Assembly (NCBI RefSeq): GCF_002343915.1
Contig: NZ_NETK01000001.1
Coordinates: forward strand, 4,288,001 to 4,352,000
Direction: 5' to 3'
Length of the DNA stretch: 64,000 bases
Origin: Nannocystis exedens
GTDB taxonomy: Bacteria > Myxococcota_A > Polyangia > Nannocystales > Nannocystaceae
Position numbers and translations under genes: made by a program. Shown here one piece after another: positions 22,563-29,726 of this stretch (positions are counted from its first letter, which is position 1; each line of letters starts with the position of its first letter). The notes beneath the pieces are model-generated. The model was not told where the DNA came from. It searched no databases and saw nothing but the letters and a program-made list of their open reading frames with translations.

Positions 22563-23777
22563 ATGGCCCGCACCCGCGATCTCGTCGCCCTGTCCGCCAT
22601 CCTCGTCGCCCCGCTCGCCGCGATCCTGGTCTCGCAGACGCTGCCCTCGGTCGCGGTCGACGCCGCCACGGGCTCGGAACCGCCCTCCACCCCTGAACCG
22701 CTCGCGCCCGCTCCGTCCATGCCCGCCGCGGTCGAGCCGCCGCCGCCCGTCTCGCCGGCGGCCGCGCCCGGGCCCGTGTCCCCGCAGCCGACCGCCGCTC
22801 CGGTGCTCCCGCTCGCGGCCGGCGGCCTCGTCGGCGAGGCCATGCTCGTGCGCAAGGACGCCCTCGTCCTCGACACCCACGCCGACCTCCGCTGGGCCAG
22901 CGGTCGCGCCGTCATCAAGGCCGAGCCCAGTCACTTGCTCGCGACTCGAGCTGTCCGTTGGGACAGCCTGCCCGAGCGACTGCGCGGCCTCGCGGAGGCG
23001 ACCATGATCGTCCACGCCGCCGACGGCAGCACCTGCGTCGCCGGCGTCGGCGAGCCCAGGCTCCACCTCGAGCAGATCGGCGACGTCTTCCACTCGATCG
23101 ACGCCGACGGCATCGAGAGCTTCGCGCCGCCGACCGACAAGGCTGTCCTTCGGGACATGGTCAAAACGCAATTCGCCGAGGCCGACGACCTGCTGCTGCT
23201 CGCCCGCCACCGCTCCGCCGCCGGCCGCCCGTGCGAGGGCCTGTGGGCCCGCCGCGCCGACCTCCCGCCCGCGACCGTGTTCGGCCGCCGCGACGCCGGC
23301 CCGGCCGAGGCCGCCGCGCTGAAGGCCGAGGTCGCCGCGGTCGTGCGCGCCCAGCCGGAGTTCGCCGTCCTCGCCGGCGAGTACGCCGAGTACCTCGCGC
23401 CGATGGACACCGAGCGCCGCGCCGACCTGCCGGCGTGGGACGACTTCGTCGCCGCCAACCTCAAGACCGTCGCCTGGCACGAGATCGGCGGCTCGCGCCA
23501 GATCGTCAGCGTGGAGCTGCAGCTCATCGATCGCATGGCCTGCAGCGACGAATTCGGCGGCAGCCTCGCCCTCCTGCTCGAGCGCCGCGACGGTCAGCTC
23601 GTCCGCCTCGGCCAACCCGGCTGGCTCGGCCTCGCCGCGCTGATGGACCTCGAGGGCGACGGCGTGCTCGAGGCCGTCACCGACGACGGCTTCGAGACCG
23701 TCCTCCGCACCCACGACCCGAACGGCGTCGAGCGCCGCGACGGCTACTCGGTGCCGTACATCGGCTGCCCGTGCTAG
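22563..23777 (+). CDS. Exported hypothetical protein with Pro-rich linker
   Basis: A 404-residue protein. The N-terminus is a membrane anchor or signal (RDLVALSAILVAPLAAILVSQTL), followed by a Pro/Ala-rich linker to about residue 90. The globular part includes RDALVLDTHADLRWASG-like and ALLLERRDGQLVRLGQPGWLGLAALMDLEGDGVLEAVTDDG, the last resembling an FG-GAP/VCBS-type calcium loop (DLEGDGVLE). No enzyme motif was recognised. Two 14-bp units, at 22950 and 23142, are inside it (RAVRWDSLPE and KAVLRDMVKT). The 277 bp upstream contain nothing clear. Confidence 0.6.
   Translation: MARTRDLVALSAILVAPLAAILVSQTLPSVAVDAATGSEPPSTPEPLAPAPSMPAAVEPPPPVSPAAAPGPVSPQPTAAPVLPLAAGGLVGEAMLVRKDALVLDTHADLRWASGRAVIKAEPSHLLATRAVRWDSLPERLRGLAEATMIVHAADGSTCVAGVGEPRLHLEQIGDVFHSIDADGIESFAPPTDKAVLRDMVKTQFAEADDLLLLARHRSAAGRPCEGLWARRADLPPATVFGRRDAGPAEAAALKAEVAAVVRAQPEFAVLAGEYAEYLAPMDTERRADLPAWDDFVAANLKTVAWHEIGGSRQIVSVELQLIDRMACSDEFGGSLALLLERRDGQLVRLGQPGWLGLAALMDLEGDGVLEAVTDDGFETVLRTHDPNGVERRDGYSVPYIGCPC
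22950..22967. repeat. 14-bp unit, 7-bp-arm perfect hairpin within coding sequence
   Basis: gctgtcc and ggacagc pair around gttg. A second unit at 23142-23159 (gctgtccttcggga plus catg) has the loop ttcg. Confidence 0.7.
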
Positions 23778-23848
23778 CACCCCGCGCTGCGCCCCTGACC
23801 GAGGTCGTTCGCTCGCCACCCACGCCGGTCGCTTCGTGCGGACGGGCG

Positions 23849-24217
23849 TTACGCGGGCTCGAGCCGCACCAGCGCCCGCACCGCCCGGGCGTGGTTGCGG
23901 GCGACCAGGAGCTCCTGGGCGCCGATCTGCAGGCGCAAGTGGTAGTGGGACTTCACCCGCAGCAGCTTCAGGCCGTCGTATCGCTGGGCGGCGCGGCGCA
24001 TATGGACCTCGCGGGAATGTTTCAGCAGTTGGAGGAGGCGCTCGTGGTTGCTGTCGCTCGCGCTCGTGTCGAGGCTGACCGCCCTGCCGGTGAAGTGGTA
24101 CGTCGCATAGTAGAAGGCGGCGATCGCCAGGCGACGAGCTGCCTCGGTCGCCTCGATGGTCTGGGCGCGTTCGCAGTGCAGCAGCGCCTCGGCCCAGAGC
24201 TCCTCGGGGGTGATCAC
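23849..24217 (-). CDS. Small HEPN-like protein
   Basis: A 122-residue all-helical protein. RRLAIAAFYYATYHFTGRAV resembles the first HEPN helix pair (AYYAVFHA-type), and YDGLKLLRVKSHYHLRLQIG resembles the second conserved part (LRxxADYdl-type). RVKSHYH has Arg and His spaced like the RNase motif Rx4-6H of catalytic HEPN toxins, but this may be chance. GTG start (VITPEELW) overlaps the TGA stop of the upstream gene as GTGA, so the pair is translationally coupled. The upstream partner is not a clear MNT-type antitoxin, so a toxin role is uncertain. Confidence 0.5.
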   Translation of the reverse strand: MITPEELWAEALLHCERAQTIEATEAARRLAIAAFYYATYHFTGRAVSLDTSASDSNHERLLQLLKHSREVHMRRAAQRYDGLKLLRVKSHYHLRLQIGAQELLVARNHARAVRALVRLEPA

Positions 24218-24954
24218 GGGCGGAGCTCCTCGAGCGGGATCTCGGGGCCGTAGACCGTGAAGACGACGCGACCGATCAGGTGTGAAGAGCCGCCCGGAAC
24301 CCCCTCCAGAACGTCGAGGAGTTGGTCCTGGAGCTGGTCGATCTCCGCGTACGAGTCCGCGTCGGTCCAGTAGTACAGGGCCAGGCGGTCGTGGACGCCG
24401 TCGATACCCACGATCGACGCGCCGAACGAGGACACGCGCTCGCCCAGGGCGGCCTCGATTGCCGATTGTCTCGCCTGCCAGCCTTCGACGAGCTCGTGCC
24501 TCGCCAGGAACTCCAGCATCGGGTGGTCCGGGCGGCGGGCGGCGAACCACTCGAGCTCGCCGTGGCGGACTGCGATCTGCGCCGCGATCTCGACTCGAGC
24601 TGCGTCGAGCTCGCCCAGCGCTCGTTCATCGAGGCTGGCCAGCACGCGCTTGGCCTGGACGACCAGCCCCGCGTCACCGAGGCCGGCGGCCAGGTTCAGC
24701 GAGATCTCCGGAGACACGGCCGGCAACGAGCGCCACAGCTCGAACCCTCGCGCGGCCTCTGCTCGCGCCTCACGGGCCTTGCCGGCGAGGACGAGCGCGT
24801 TGTTGTAGGTGGTGGAGGCGATCAGGTTTCGCGGCTCACGGGCGGCTTCCTGGGCGAGCTCGTGCAGCACTTCGGCCAGCAGCGAGCCGTGGTGCGCTTC
24901 GAAGCTCTGGAGCCGTTTGTGCAGCGCGACCGACTTGAGCGCCGGGAGGGTCAT
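24214..24954 (-). CDS. Hypothetical protein, helical-repeat type, coupled to the HEPN-like gene
   Basis: A 246-residue cytoplasmic protein. The first two thirds are Ala/Glu/Arg-rich helices with TPR-like spacing (NLIASTTYNNALVLAGKAREARAEAARGF). The last third is more beta-like: FGASIVGIDGVHDRLALYYWTDADSYAEIDQLQDQL, then VVFTVYGPEIPLEELRP. That end could be a nucleotidyltransferase-like or ligand-binding domain, but no catalytic GS..D.D motif is seen. TACGTT lies 8 bp before the ATG with a TCGACG 17 bp further up. Function unknown. Confidence 0.5.
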   Translation of the reverse strand: MTLPALKSVALHKRLQSFEAHHGSLLAEVLHELAQEAAREPRNLIASTTYNNALVLAGKAREARAEAARGFELWRSLPAVSPEISLNLAAGLGDAGLVVQAKRVLASLDERALGELDAARVEIAAQIAVRHGELEWFAARRPDHPMLEFLARHELVEGWQARQSAIEAALGERVSSFGASIVGIDGVHDRLALYYWTDADSYAEIDQLQDQLLDVLEGVPGGSSHLIGRVVFTVYGPEIPLEELRP

Positions 24955-24962
24955 GTTCGCGC

Positions 24963-24991
24963 AACGTAGCTCGAGCGCGCGAGGTCGTCGA
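24963..24991 (-). promoter_or_regulatory. Putative leaderless promoter
   Basis: Minus strand: TCGACG (24986-24991), 17-bp spacer, TACGTT (24963-24968), 8 bp to ATG. The -10-like match is good, the -35 is weak. Confidence 0.4.
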
Positions 24992-25073
24992 GGTGACGCC
25001 GCTGCGCAGCCGGCCGACCCATTTCGCGTGGGCAGCCCCAACGCGAGTCGCCTGGCTCGTCGCGTCTCGCCTG

Positions 25074-25367
25074 CTAGCGCAGCACGATGAAGCTGAGCGG
25101 CATCTCGGAGTCGACGGGTTCCCACTCGACGTCGACCGACGTGACGCGGGCGGCGGGCGGGCCTTTGCGGCACCAGTCGACGAGCGCCTCGACGCGGGCG
25201 CGGGTGCCCTGGGCGCGGAGTTCGACGCGGCCGTCGGGCAGGTTGCGGACCCAGCCGCGCAGGCCGAGGGCCTGGGCCCTGGCTTGCGCGCTGGCGCGGT
25301 AGTAGACGCCCTGGACGCGCCCGTCGACGCAGACGAGCGCCTGGACCACTTCGAGTTCCTGTCCCAT
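25074..25367 (-). CDS. Acylphosphatase
   Basis: A 97-residue acylphosphatase, hydrolysing carboxyl-phosphate bonds. It has the diagnostic VCVDGRVQGVYYRASAQ with the phosphate-binding Arg, and LRGWVRNLPDGRVELRAQG with the catalytic Asn. The length is typical of the family. The N-terminal MGQELEVVQALV was chosen; its start codon lies inside the first unit of a 14-bp array, and no clear ribosome site is seen apart from the repeat sequence itself. Confidence 0.93.
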   Translation of the reverse strand: MGQELEVVQALVCVDGRVQGVYYRASAQARAQALGLRGWVRNLPDGRVELRAQGTRARVEALVDWCRKGPPAARVTSVDVEWEPVDSEMPLSFIVLR

Positions 25368-25427
25368 CGGTCCTGTCCTCGGTGTCCTGTGCGTTCTTCC
25401 ATGTCCCGGAGACCATGTCTCCGGGGC
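25358..25427. repeat. 14-bp-unit array over a start codon, five units
   Basis: Units start at 25358, 25372, 25386, 25400 and 25414, switching from cctg to catg type, and end with cacatcc. The first unit holds the acylphosphatase start codon (25365-25367). cccggaga and tctccggg (25405-25425) form a strong 8-bp stem that could end transcription of the upstream lipoprotein gene. Confidence 0.8.
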
Positions 25428-25434
25428 CACATCC

Positions 25435-26271
25435 TCAGTTGTTCATCGCTCCTGCGGCGATCCACTCCTCGATCAGGGCGACCTTGGCGTCGTCCATCAG
25501 GCCCATGACCGGGGGCATCAGCGTGCCCATGCCGCCGGCCTCCTCGAAGCCGCCGGCGAGCTTGAGGTACAGGTAGCTCGCGGCCGGGTCGCCGGGCTCG
25601 ACCAGGTTCAGGTCGACCGTCGGCGACTGGACCCCGACCAGCGCCCCGTAGGAGTCGCCCATCGGCATCTCGAGCATGCCGTTGGCGGCGCTCGGCGCGG
25701 AGAAGTGGCACGAGCAGCTGGCGTCGATGATCGCCTGCACGTTGGCGAAGGTCGGCTCGGCGGGCGCGCCGGTGGTGTCGGTGCCGCCGGTGTCGGTGTC
25801 GGTGTCGGTGTCGGGGCCGCCGGTGGTGTCCGGCCCGCCGCCCTCGAACTCGGCGCCGCCGATCCACGACAGGATGACCTGGTTGTTCGGGTTCAGGAAG
25901 TCGTTGTCGGCCGGCATGCGCGGCACCGTGCGGGTGAGGCCGAGGCTCGACAGCAGCGCGTCGGGCAGCATCACGATCGCCAGGTACGAGTTCGCGGTGT
26001 CGCCGAGCGTCACCAGCGGCACGCCGTTGATCTCGCCGGTGAGGATGCCGTCGAGCTCGTCTCCGGCGAGGATCGGCAAGGTCGCGCCGGGCGAGTGACA
26101 GCCGGCCTTGCCGCAGCTGCCCTCGAACGCCGCGCGCACGGCCGGCGGCACGCCGCCGCCGCCGCCGCCGCCGCTGCCCTCGGTCTCGATCGCCTCGAGC
26201 TGGTTGCAGCCCGCGAGCAACGTCGTCGTCGCCAGGGCGAGGGACACGGACTTGGATGTCTTCCGGGACAT
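25435..26271 (-). CDS. Cytochrome-c-like lipoprotein with atypical haem motifs
   Basis: A 278-residue lipoprotein: LALATTTLLAGCNQLEAI gives the lipobox LAGC. Two halves each begin with a Cys/His cluster, SCGKAGCHSPG (C-x4-CH) and ASCSCHFSAPS (C-x-CH), and end with a PSCyt1-like block (GDTANSYLAIVM..MPADNDFLNPNNQVILSWI; GDPAASYLYLKL..GTLMPPVMGLMDDAKVALIEEWI). A poly-Gly stretch and a Thr/Gly/Asp linker join the parts. The lack of a normal CxxCH means covalent haem binding is uncertain. It ends the operon that begins with the cytochrome/barrel fusion, 4 bp upstream. Its start codon lies on a 14-bp unit. Confidence 0.75.
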   Translation of the reverse strand: MSRKTSKSVSLALATTTLLAGCNQLEAIETEGSGGGGGGGVPPAVRAAFEGSCGKAGCHSPGATLPILAGDELDGILTGEINGVPLVTLGDTANSYLAIVMLPDALLSSLGLTRTVPRMPADNDFLNPNNQVILSWIGGAEFEGGGPDTTGGPDTDTDTDTGGTDTTGAPAEPTFANVQAIIDASCSCHFSAPSAANGMLEMPMGDSYGALVGVQSPTVDLNLVEPGDPAASYLYLKLAGGFEEAGGMGTLMPPVMGLMDDAKVALIEEWIAAGAMNN

Positions 26272-26272
26272 G
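26255..26272. repeat. 14-bp unit over a start codon
   Basis: gatgtcttccggga followed by catg. The terminal CAT (26269-26271) is the start codon of the lipoprotein gene, so the unit encodes its residues 1-5. Confidence 0.65.
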
Positions 26273-26275
26273 TCG

Positions 26276-27940
26276 TTACAGGCTCCACTTGCGGCTGAGG
26301 TTGAAGCCGAAGAAGAAGTTGCCGCGGTCGGTGAACGGGTTCTTGCTCTGACCGCCGGGGGCGTACAGGTTGGTGTGGATCTCGCGGGTGTTGGTGATGA
26401 AGATCTGGAAGAAGTGCTTGCCGGTGTTGACGGAGCCGCCGATCGCCCATGAGCCGATGTTGCTGCCGTTCCGGTCGGCGTTGCCGCCGCGGTAGAAGAA
26501 CACGTCGGCGGGGATCGGCAGGTGGTACTCGAGGTCGATGCCCCAGCGCTTCTTCTGGCCGAGCCACACCGTCGAGGCGATGCCGATGCCGAGCGTACCG
26601 CGCTTGTCGCGGACCCTGACCGGCCCGGCGACCTCGTCGTCGGGCAGGTCGACCTGCACGTTGGCCGAGTGGTTGGTGCGCAGGTGGTAGCCGACGGTGA
26701 GCTGCGTGCTCCAGCGGTCGAACCACAGCCGGCTGAGCAGCAGCTGGAAGTTGCCGGCCCACGGGTTGGCGGTGTTGCTGGGGAAGTCGCGCAGGTACTC
26801 GACCGAGGCGTAGCCGCCGAAGCTGAGCTTCTTGCCGTCCTCCTGGCGGATCGGGATGTACTTGGTGCCGAGCTCGTAGCCCTTGCGCGAGTTGGTGCGC
26901 CGGATCAGCACGTCCCAGCCGTTGAGGATGCCGTAGGCGAAGCCGTACGAGATGTTGGCGCCGGCGTCGAGGCCGAACGCGCCGCGCTCGGCGCCGACCT
27001 GACCGAAGCGGTGGTCGATGCGGAACTCGAAGGTGCGCCGGCCGAGCGTCGTCGTCGTCGGCAGGTTGATCTGGAACGTGCCGTGGAACGGCGACTTGCC
27101 GCGCTCCTTCTCCGCCGGCTTGTCGTCGCCGCCGGCGGCCTCGGCCGGGGCCTCGCCCGGCTCGGCCGCGGGGCCCTCGATCGGCGCCGGCGTCTCGCCC
27201 GCCGCGCCCGCGCCCGGCGACTCGCCGAGCGCGACGATCCACGAGCGCACGAGCTCCATCTCCTTGGCGTTCAGCGGGTCGTCGCCCATCGGCATGACGT
27301 CGCCCTTGATGCCCTTGTGGCCGGGGACCAGCTTGGCGACCAGGTAGCTGCCCTCCGGGTCGCCGGGCACGACGAAGCGCTTGCCCGATTCCTTCGACTT
27401 GTCGCGCGACAGGTGCGCCAGGTCGCCGACGAGCACGACCTCGCTGCCGCCGGCCTCGTGACAGGCGCTGCACTTGTCGTCGAACAGCTTGCGGACCTTG
27501 ACCTCGAGGTCGGCCGCCTTCTTGTTGCCGGCCGCGCCGCCGCTGCTGGCCGAAGGGGCAGGTGCCGGTGTGGCCGCGGGCGCCGGGGCGGTCGCCGGCT
27601 TGAGGCCGGCGATCCACTCCTTGAGCGCCTTCTTCTGCGCCGCGGGCAGCGAGTCGCCGGGCGGCATCGCCTCGCCGGTGATGCCCTTGGTGCCCATGAC
27701 CTTGGCGTAGAGGTAACTGGCGTCGGGGTCGCCGGCGACGACCAGCGGCTTGCCGGTCGCCTTCGACTTCACCGAGGTCAGCCGCGCGGGTGACCCCGCG
27801 AGCGACACCTCGTCGGCGCCATCATCGTGACAGGCGGTGCAGCTGTCTTCGAAGATCGCCTTGACCTTCGCCTCGAGGTCAGGGGCCGGCGCGAGGGCCG
27901 AAACGACAGCCAGAACGAGTGGTGCTGCAGGCGCGAGCAT
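26276..27940 (-). CDS. Di-haem cytochrome c domain fused to outer-membrane beta-barrel (DUF5777-like)
   Basis: A 554-residue exported protein. After a signal peptide (MLAPAAPLVLAVVSALAPA) come two c-type cytochrome domains, each with canonical CxxCH (SCTACHDDG near residue 35 and KCSACHEAGG near 160) and a methionine-bearing end (GEAMPPGDSL, GDVMPMGDDP). A Pro/Ala/Glu-rich linker leads to a C-terminal barrel of about 270 residues (FHGTFQINLPTTTTLGRRTFEFRIDHRFGQ, ... GNFFFGFNLSRKWSL) ending in an aromatic strand. Together with the next gene it could move electrons at the outer membrane, which is inference. ATG at 27940 was preferred over a TTG at 27949. Confidence 0.8.
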   Translation of the reverse strand: MLAPAAPLVLAVVSALAPAPDLEAKVKAIFEDSCTACHDDGADEVSLAGSPARLTSVKSKATGKPLVVAGDPDASYLYAKVMGTKGITGEAMPPGDSLPAAQKKALKEWIAGLKPATAPAPAATPAPAPSASSGGAAGNKKAADLEVKVRKLFDDKCSACHEAGGSEVVLVGDLAHLSRDKSKESGKRFVVPGDPEGSYLVAKLVPGHKGIKGDVMPMGDDPLNAKEMELVRSWIVALGESPGAGAAGETPAPIEGPAAEPGEAPAEAAGGDDKPAEKERGKSPFHGTFQINLPTTTTLGRRTFEFRIDHRFGQVGAERGAFGLDAGANISYGFAYGILNGWDVLIRRTNSRKGYELGTKYIPIRQEDGKKLSFGGYASVEYLRDFPSNTANPWAGNFQLLLSRLWFDRWSTQLTVGYHLRTNHSANVQVDLPDDEVAGPVRVRDKRGTLGIGIASTVWLGQKKRWGIDLEYHLPIPADVFFYRGGNADRNGSNIGSWAIGGSVNTGKHFFQIFITNTREIHTNLYAPGGQSKNPFTDRGNFFFGFNLSRKWSL

Positions 27941-27989
27941 GTGCGTCAACCGTGAGTGTTACCACAATGCGTGGCGCCAAACTCTCCGA

Positions 27990-27995
27990 TAATAT
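27990..27995 (+). promoter_or_regulatory. -10-like TAATAT, 7 bp before ATG
   Basis: TAATAT precedes the lipoprotein ATG at 28003 by 7 bp; no Shine-Dalgarno. Among the best leaderless candidates in the window. Confidence 0.5.
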
Positions 27996-28002
27996 CCGCG
28001 CC

Positions 28003-28701
28003 ATGCGCCCAGCTTTGACCCGGCTCGTCCTCGCGTCGCTGACGCTCCTCGCGTGCAACACGAACCCGGAGTCGGCGACGAAAGACGCGCCCGTCGTCGC
28101 CGGCAAGACCGACGCCCCGGAGGCCAAGGGTCCGCCGCCGGCCGACATCAAGGCCGCCCTGCCGCCCCCGTCGACCGAGACGAAGACGGCTGGTGACCCC
28201 GCGACACCTCCGCCCGGCGACGCCAAGGCCCCGGACGACGCCAAGACCGACGCCGCTGCGACCGCTGGCGAGACCGCTCCGCCGCCGCCCGCGGCCGATC
28301 CCGCCGCTGCCGCCCAAGCCAACAAGAAGCTGCTCGACGAGGCAAAGGCGAAGAAGACGTCCGATACGCGCGCGAAGAAGGCGCTCGAGGAGGCCGAGAA
28401 GGGCGGCGCCACCGTGCGCGAGCTCGCCGAGGCCGCCAACGCCCGCGGCGAGGCGCTGTTCGACGAGCCCGAGCGCGCGGCCGCGTTCTTCACGTGGGCC
28501 AAGGACAAGGACACCACGTACCCCGAGCCGGTGTTCAACCTCGCCAAGCAGAGCGCCAACGCCGGCGAGGTGCCGCAGACGGTCGAGCTGCTCAAAGAAG
28601 TGTCGAAGCGCGGCGGCAAGAAGCTGCTCAAGCAGGTCGGCTTCGACCCGACGTTCGAGATCGTCAAGGACGACGCCGAGGTGCAGAAGCTGATCAAATG
28701 A
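28003..28701 (+). CDS. Lipoprotein with Pro/Ala linker and helical C-terminal domain
   Basis: A 232-residue lipoprotein; the lipobox is SLTLLACNTN with Cys at 18. Residues 20-105 are Ala/Pro/Asp/Lys-rich and disordered. From about 110 the chain is helical and TPR-like (KKALEEAEKGGATVRELAEAANARGEALFDEPERAAAFFTWAKDKD, PEPVFNLAKQSANAGEVPQTVELLKEVSKRGGKKLL). Function unknown. Its stop overlaps the start of the phosphatase gene as ATGA, so they are translated together. Confidence 0.68.
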   Translation: MRPALTRLVLASLTLLACNTNPESATKDAPVVAGKTDAPEAKGPPPADIKAALPPPSTETKTAGDPATPPPGDAKAPDDAKTDAAATAGETAPPPPAADPAAAAQANKKLLDEAKAKKTSDTRAKKALEEAEKGGATVRELAEAANARGEALFDEPERAAAFFTWAKDKDTTYPEPVFNLAKQSANAGEVPQTVELLKEVSKRGGKKLLKQVGFDPTFEIVKDDAEVQKLIK

Positions 28702-29210
28702 GCGCGCGTCCGGTCGGCGTCCTGTTCGTCTGCTACGCCAACATCGTCCGCTCGCCCCTGGCCGCCGCCGTGTTCACGCGGCTGGTGGCCGAGCGCGGCC
28801 TGGCAGCGCGCTTCCGCATCGACAGCGCGGGCGTGGCCGCCGACGCGGGCAACCCCGCCCACGCCGGCAGCGTCCGTGTCGCCGCCGACCACGGCCTCGC
28901 GCTGGTCCACTCGAGCCGCCTGCTGCGTCGCGACGACCTGTTCGACTTCGACGAGGTCCTCCTGCTCGACCGCCTGGTCGCCTCCGAGCTGCGCCGCCTC
29001 ACCGCCGGCTCCGCGTTCGGCCCGATCGCCGGCTCCGGCAAACCGGCGCGCATCCGCTTGCTCGCGTCGCTCGCCGACCCCGGCGCCCGCGGCGCCGACC
29101 TCGACGTCCCCGACCCCGTCCGCGGCGGCCCCGAGGGCTTCCTCGCCGCCTACCAGCAGATCGCCCGCGCCTGCGCCGCGCTGCTCGACGATCTGGCCGT
29201 AAAAACATAA
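28698..29210 (+). CDS. Low-molecular-weight protein-tyrosine-phosphatase family protein
   Basis: A 170-residue cytoplasmic phosphatase. VLFVCYANIVRSPLAAAVF has the C-x5-R-S active site at residue about 12; the common form is CxGNxCRSP, so Tyr, Ala and Val replace usual residues, and the second Cys is missing. DVPDPVRGGPEGF supplies the general-acid Asp. The related arsenate reductases use extra cysteines that are absent here. The ATG overlaps the upstream lipoprotein stop. Confidence 0.85.
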   Translation: MSARPVGVLFVCYANIVRSPLAAAVFTRLVAERGLAARFRIDSAGVAADAGNPAHAGSVRVAADHGLALVHSSRLLRRDDLFDFDEVLLLDRLVASELRRLTAGSAFGPIAGSGKPARIRLLASLADPGARGADLDVPDPVRGGPEGFLAAYQQIARACAALLDDLAVKT

Positions 29211-29218
29211 CTTCGTGA

Positions 29219-29292
29219 CCTGCTTTGCAGGGCATGTGCTTTCGAGCATGGCGCTCCGAGCATGTCTTTGTGGGCATGTCTTTTTAGACATG
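29219..29292. repeat. 14-bp-unit array, five units
   Basis: Units begin at 29219 (cctg), then CATG at 29233, 29247, 29261, 29275 and 29289, all 14 bp apart. The array starts 8 bp after the phosphatase stop. The last unit, catgtctttttagacatg, is a near-perfect hairpin. Confidence 0.8.
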
Positions 29293-29334
29293 TTGGAGTC
29301 GGGTCGGGCGCGTCACGCCGCCGCGCTCGCTTTG

Positions 29335-29725
29335 TCGCCTCGCTCGTACGTCTCTCGGACCCCGGGCGCGGGCCTCGCTCGTGAGTCCGCCGCGCCGAAC
29401 CGGGCGCCTCGCGCGTGACACCGTCGCGCGACGCAGCGTGCCTCGCTCTTGCGACCATCGCGGAGCAGAGCGGCCGTCTCGTTCGGGAGTCCGTCGCGCA
29501 ACGAAGCGCGCGCCTCGCTCGGGAGCCCGCCGCGCGACGAACGGCGCTTCCCTCGTGGGGCCGCCGCGCAGTCGCGGGGCTGTCGCCCGCCCCAGGCGTC
29601 TCGCTCGTGAGTCCGCCGCGCGGCGACCCGAGGGTCATCTCCCTCGAGAAGCTGTCGCGCGACGAAGCGCGGGCGCCTCGCGGCGCCCGCTCATGGTCCT
29701 GACCGCGGGCGCCTCGCGGCGCGCG
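29335..29725. repeat. Degenerate tandem repeats with 34-36-bp period
   Basis: A block like gcctcgctcgtgagtccgcc then gcgcgacgaagcg recurs at 29372, 29406 and 29440 (34 bp apart), then near 29476 and 29512, with diverged copies to about 29725. Unrelated in sequence to the other local repeats. Confidence 0.7.
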
Positions 29726-29726
29726 C

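Larger units (their letters stand above)
29211..29726. other. Intergenic region made of a 14-bp-unit array and a second tandem repeat
   Basis: The left 80 bp are 14-bp units. From about 29330 a different degenerate repeat fills the rest up to the topA stop codon. No gene is supported. Confidence 0.6.

Noticed and set aside
23849..24954. Calling a toxin-antitoxin system outright
   Set aside because: The HEPN resemblance is by eye and the partner lacks a recognisable antitoxin or MNT motif. Kept only as a finding.
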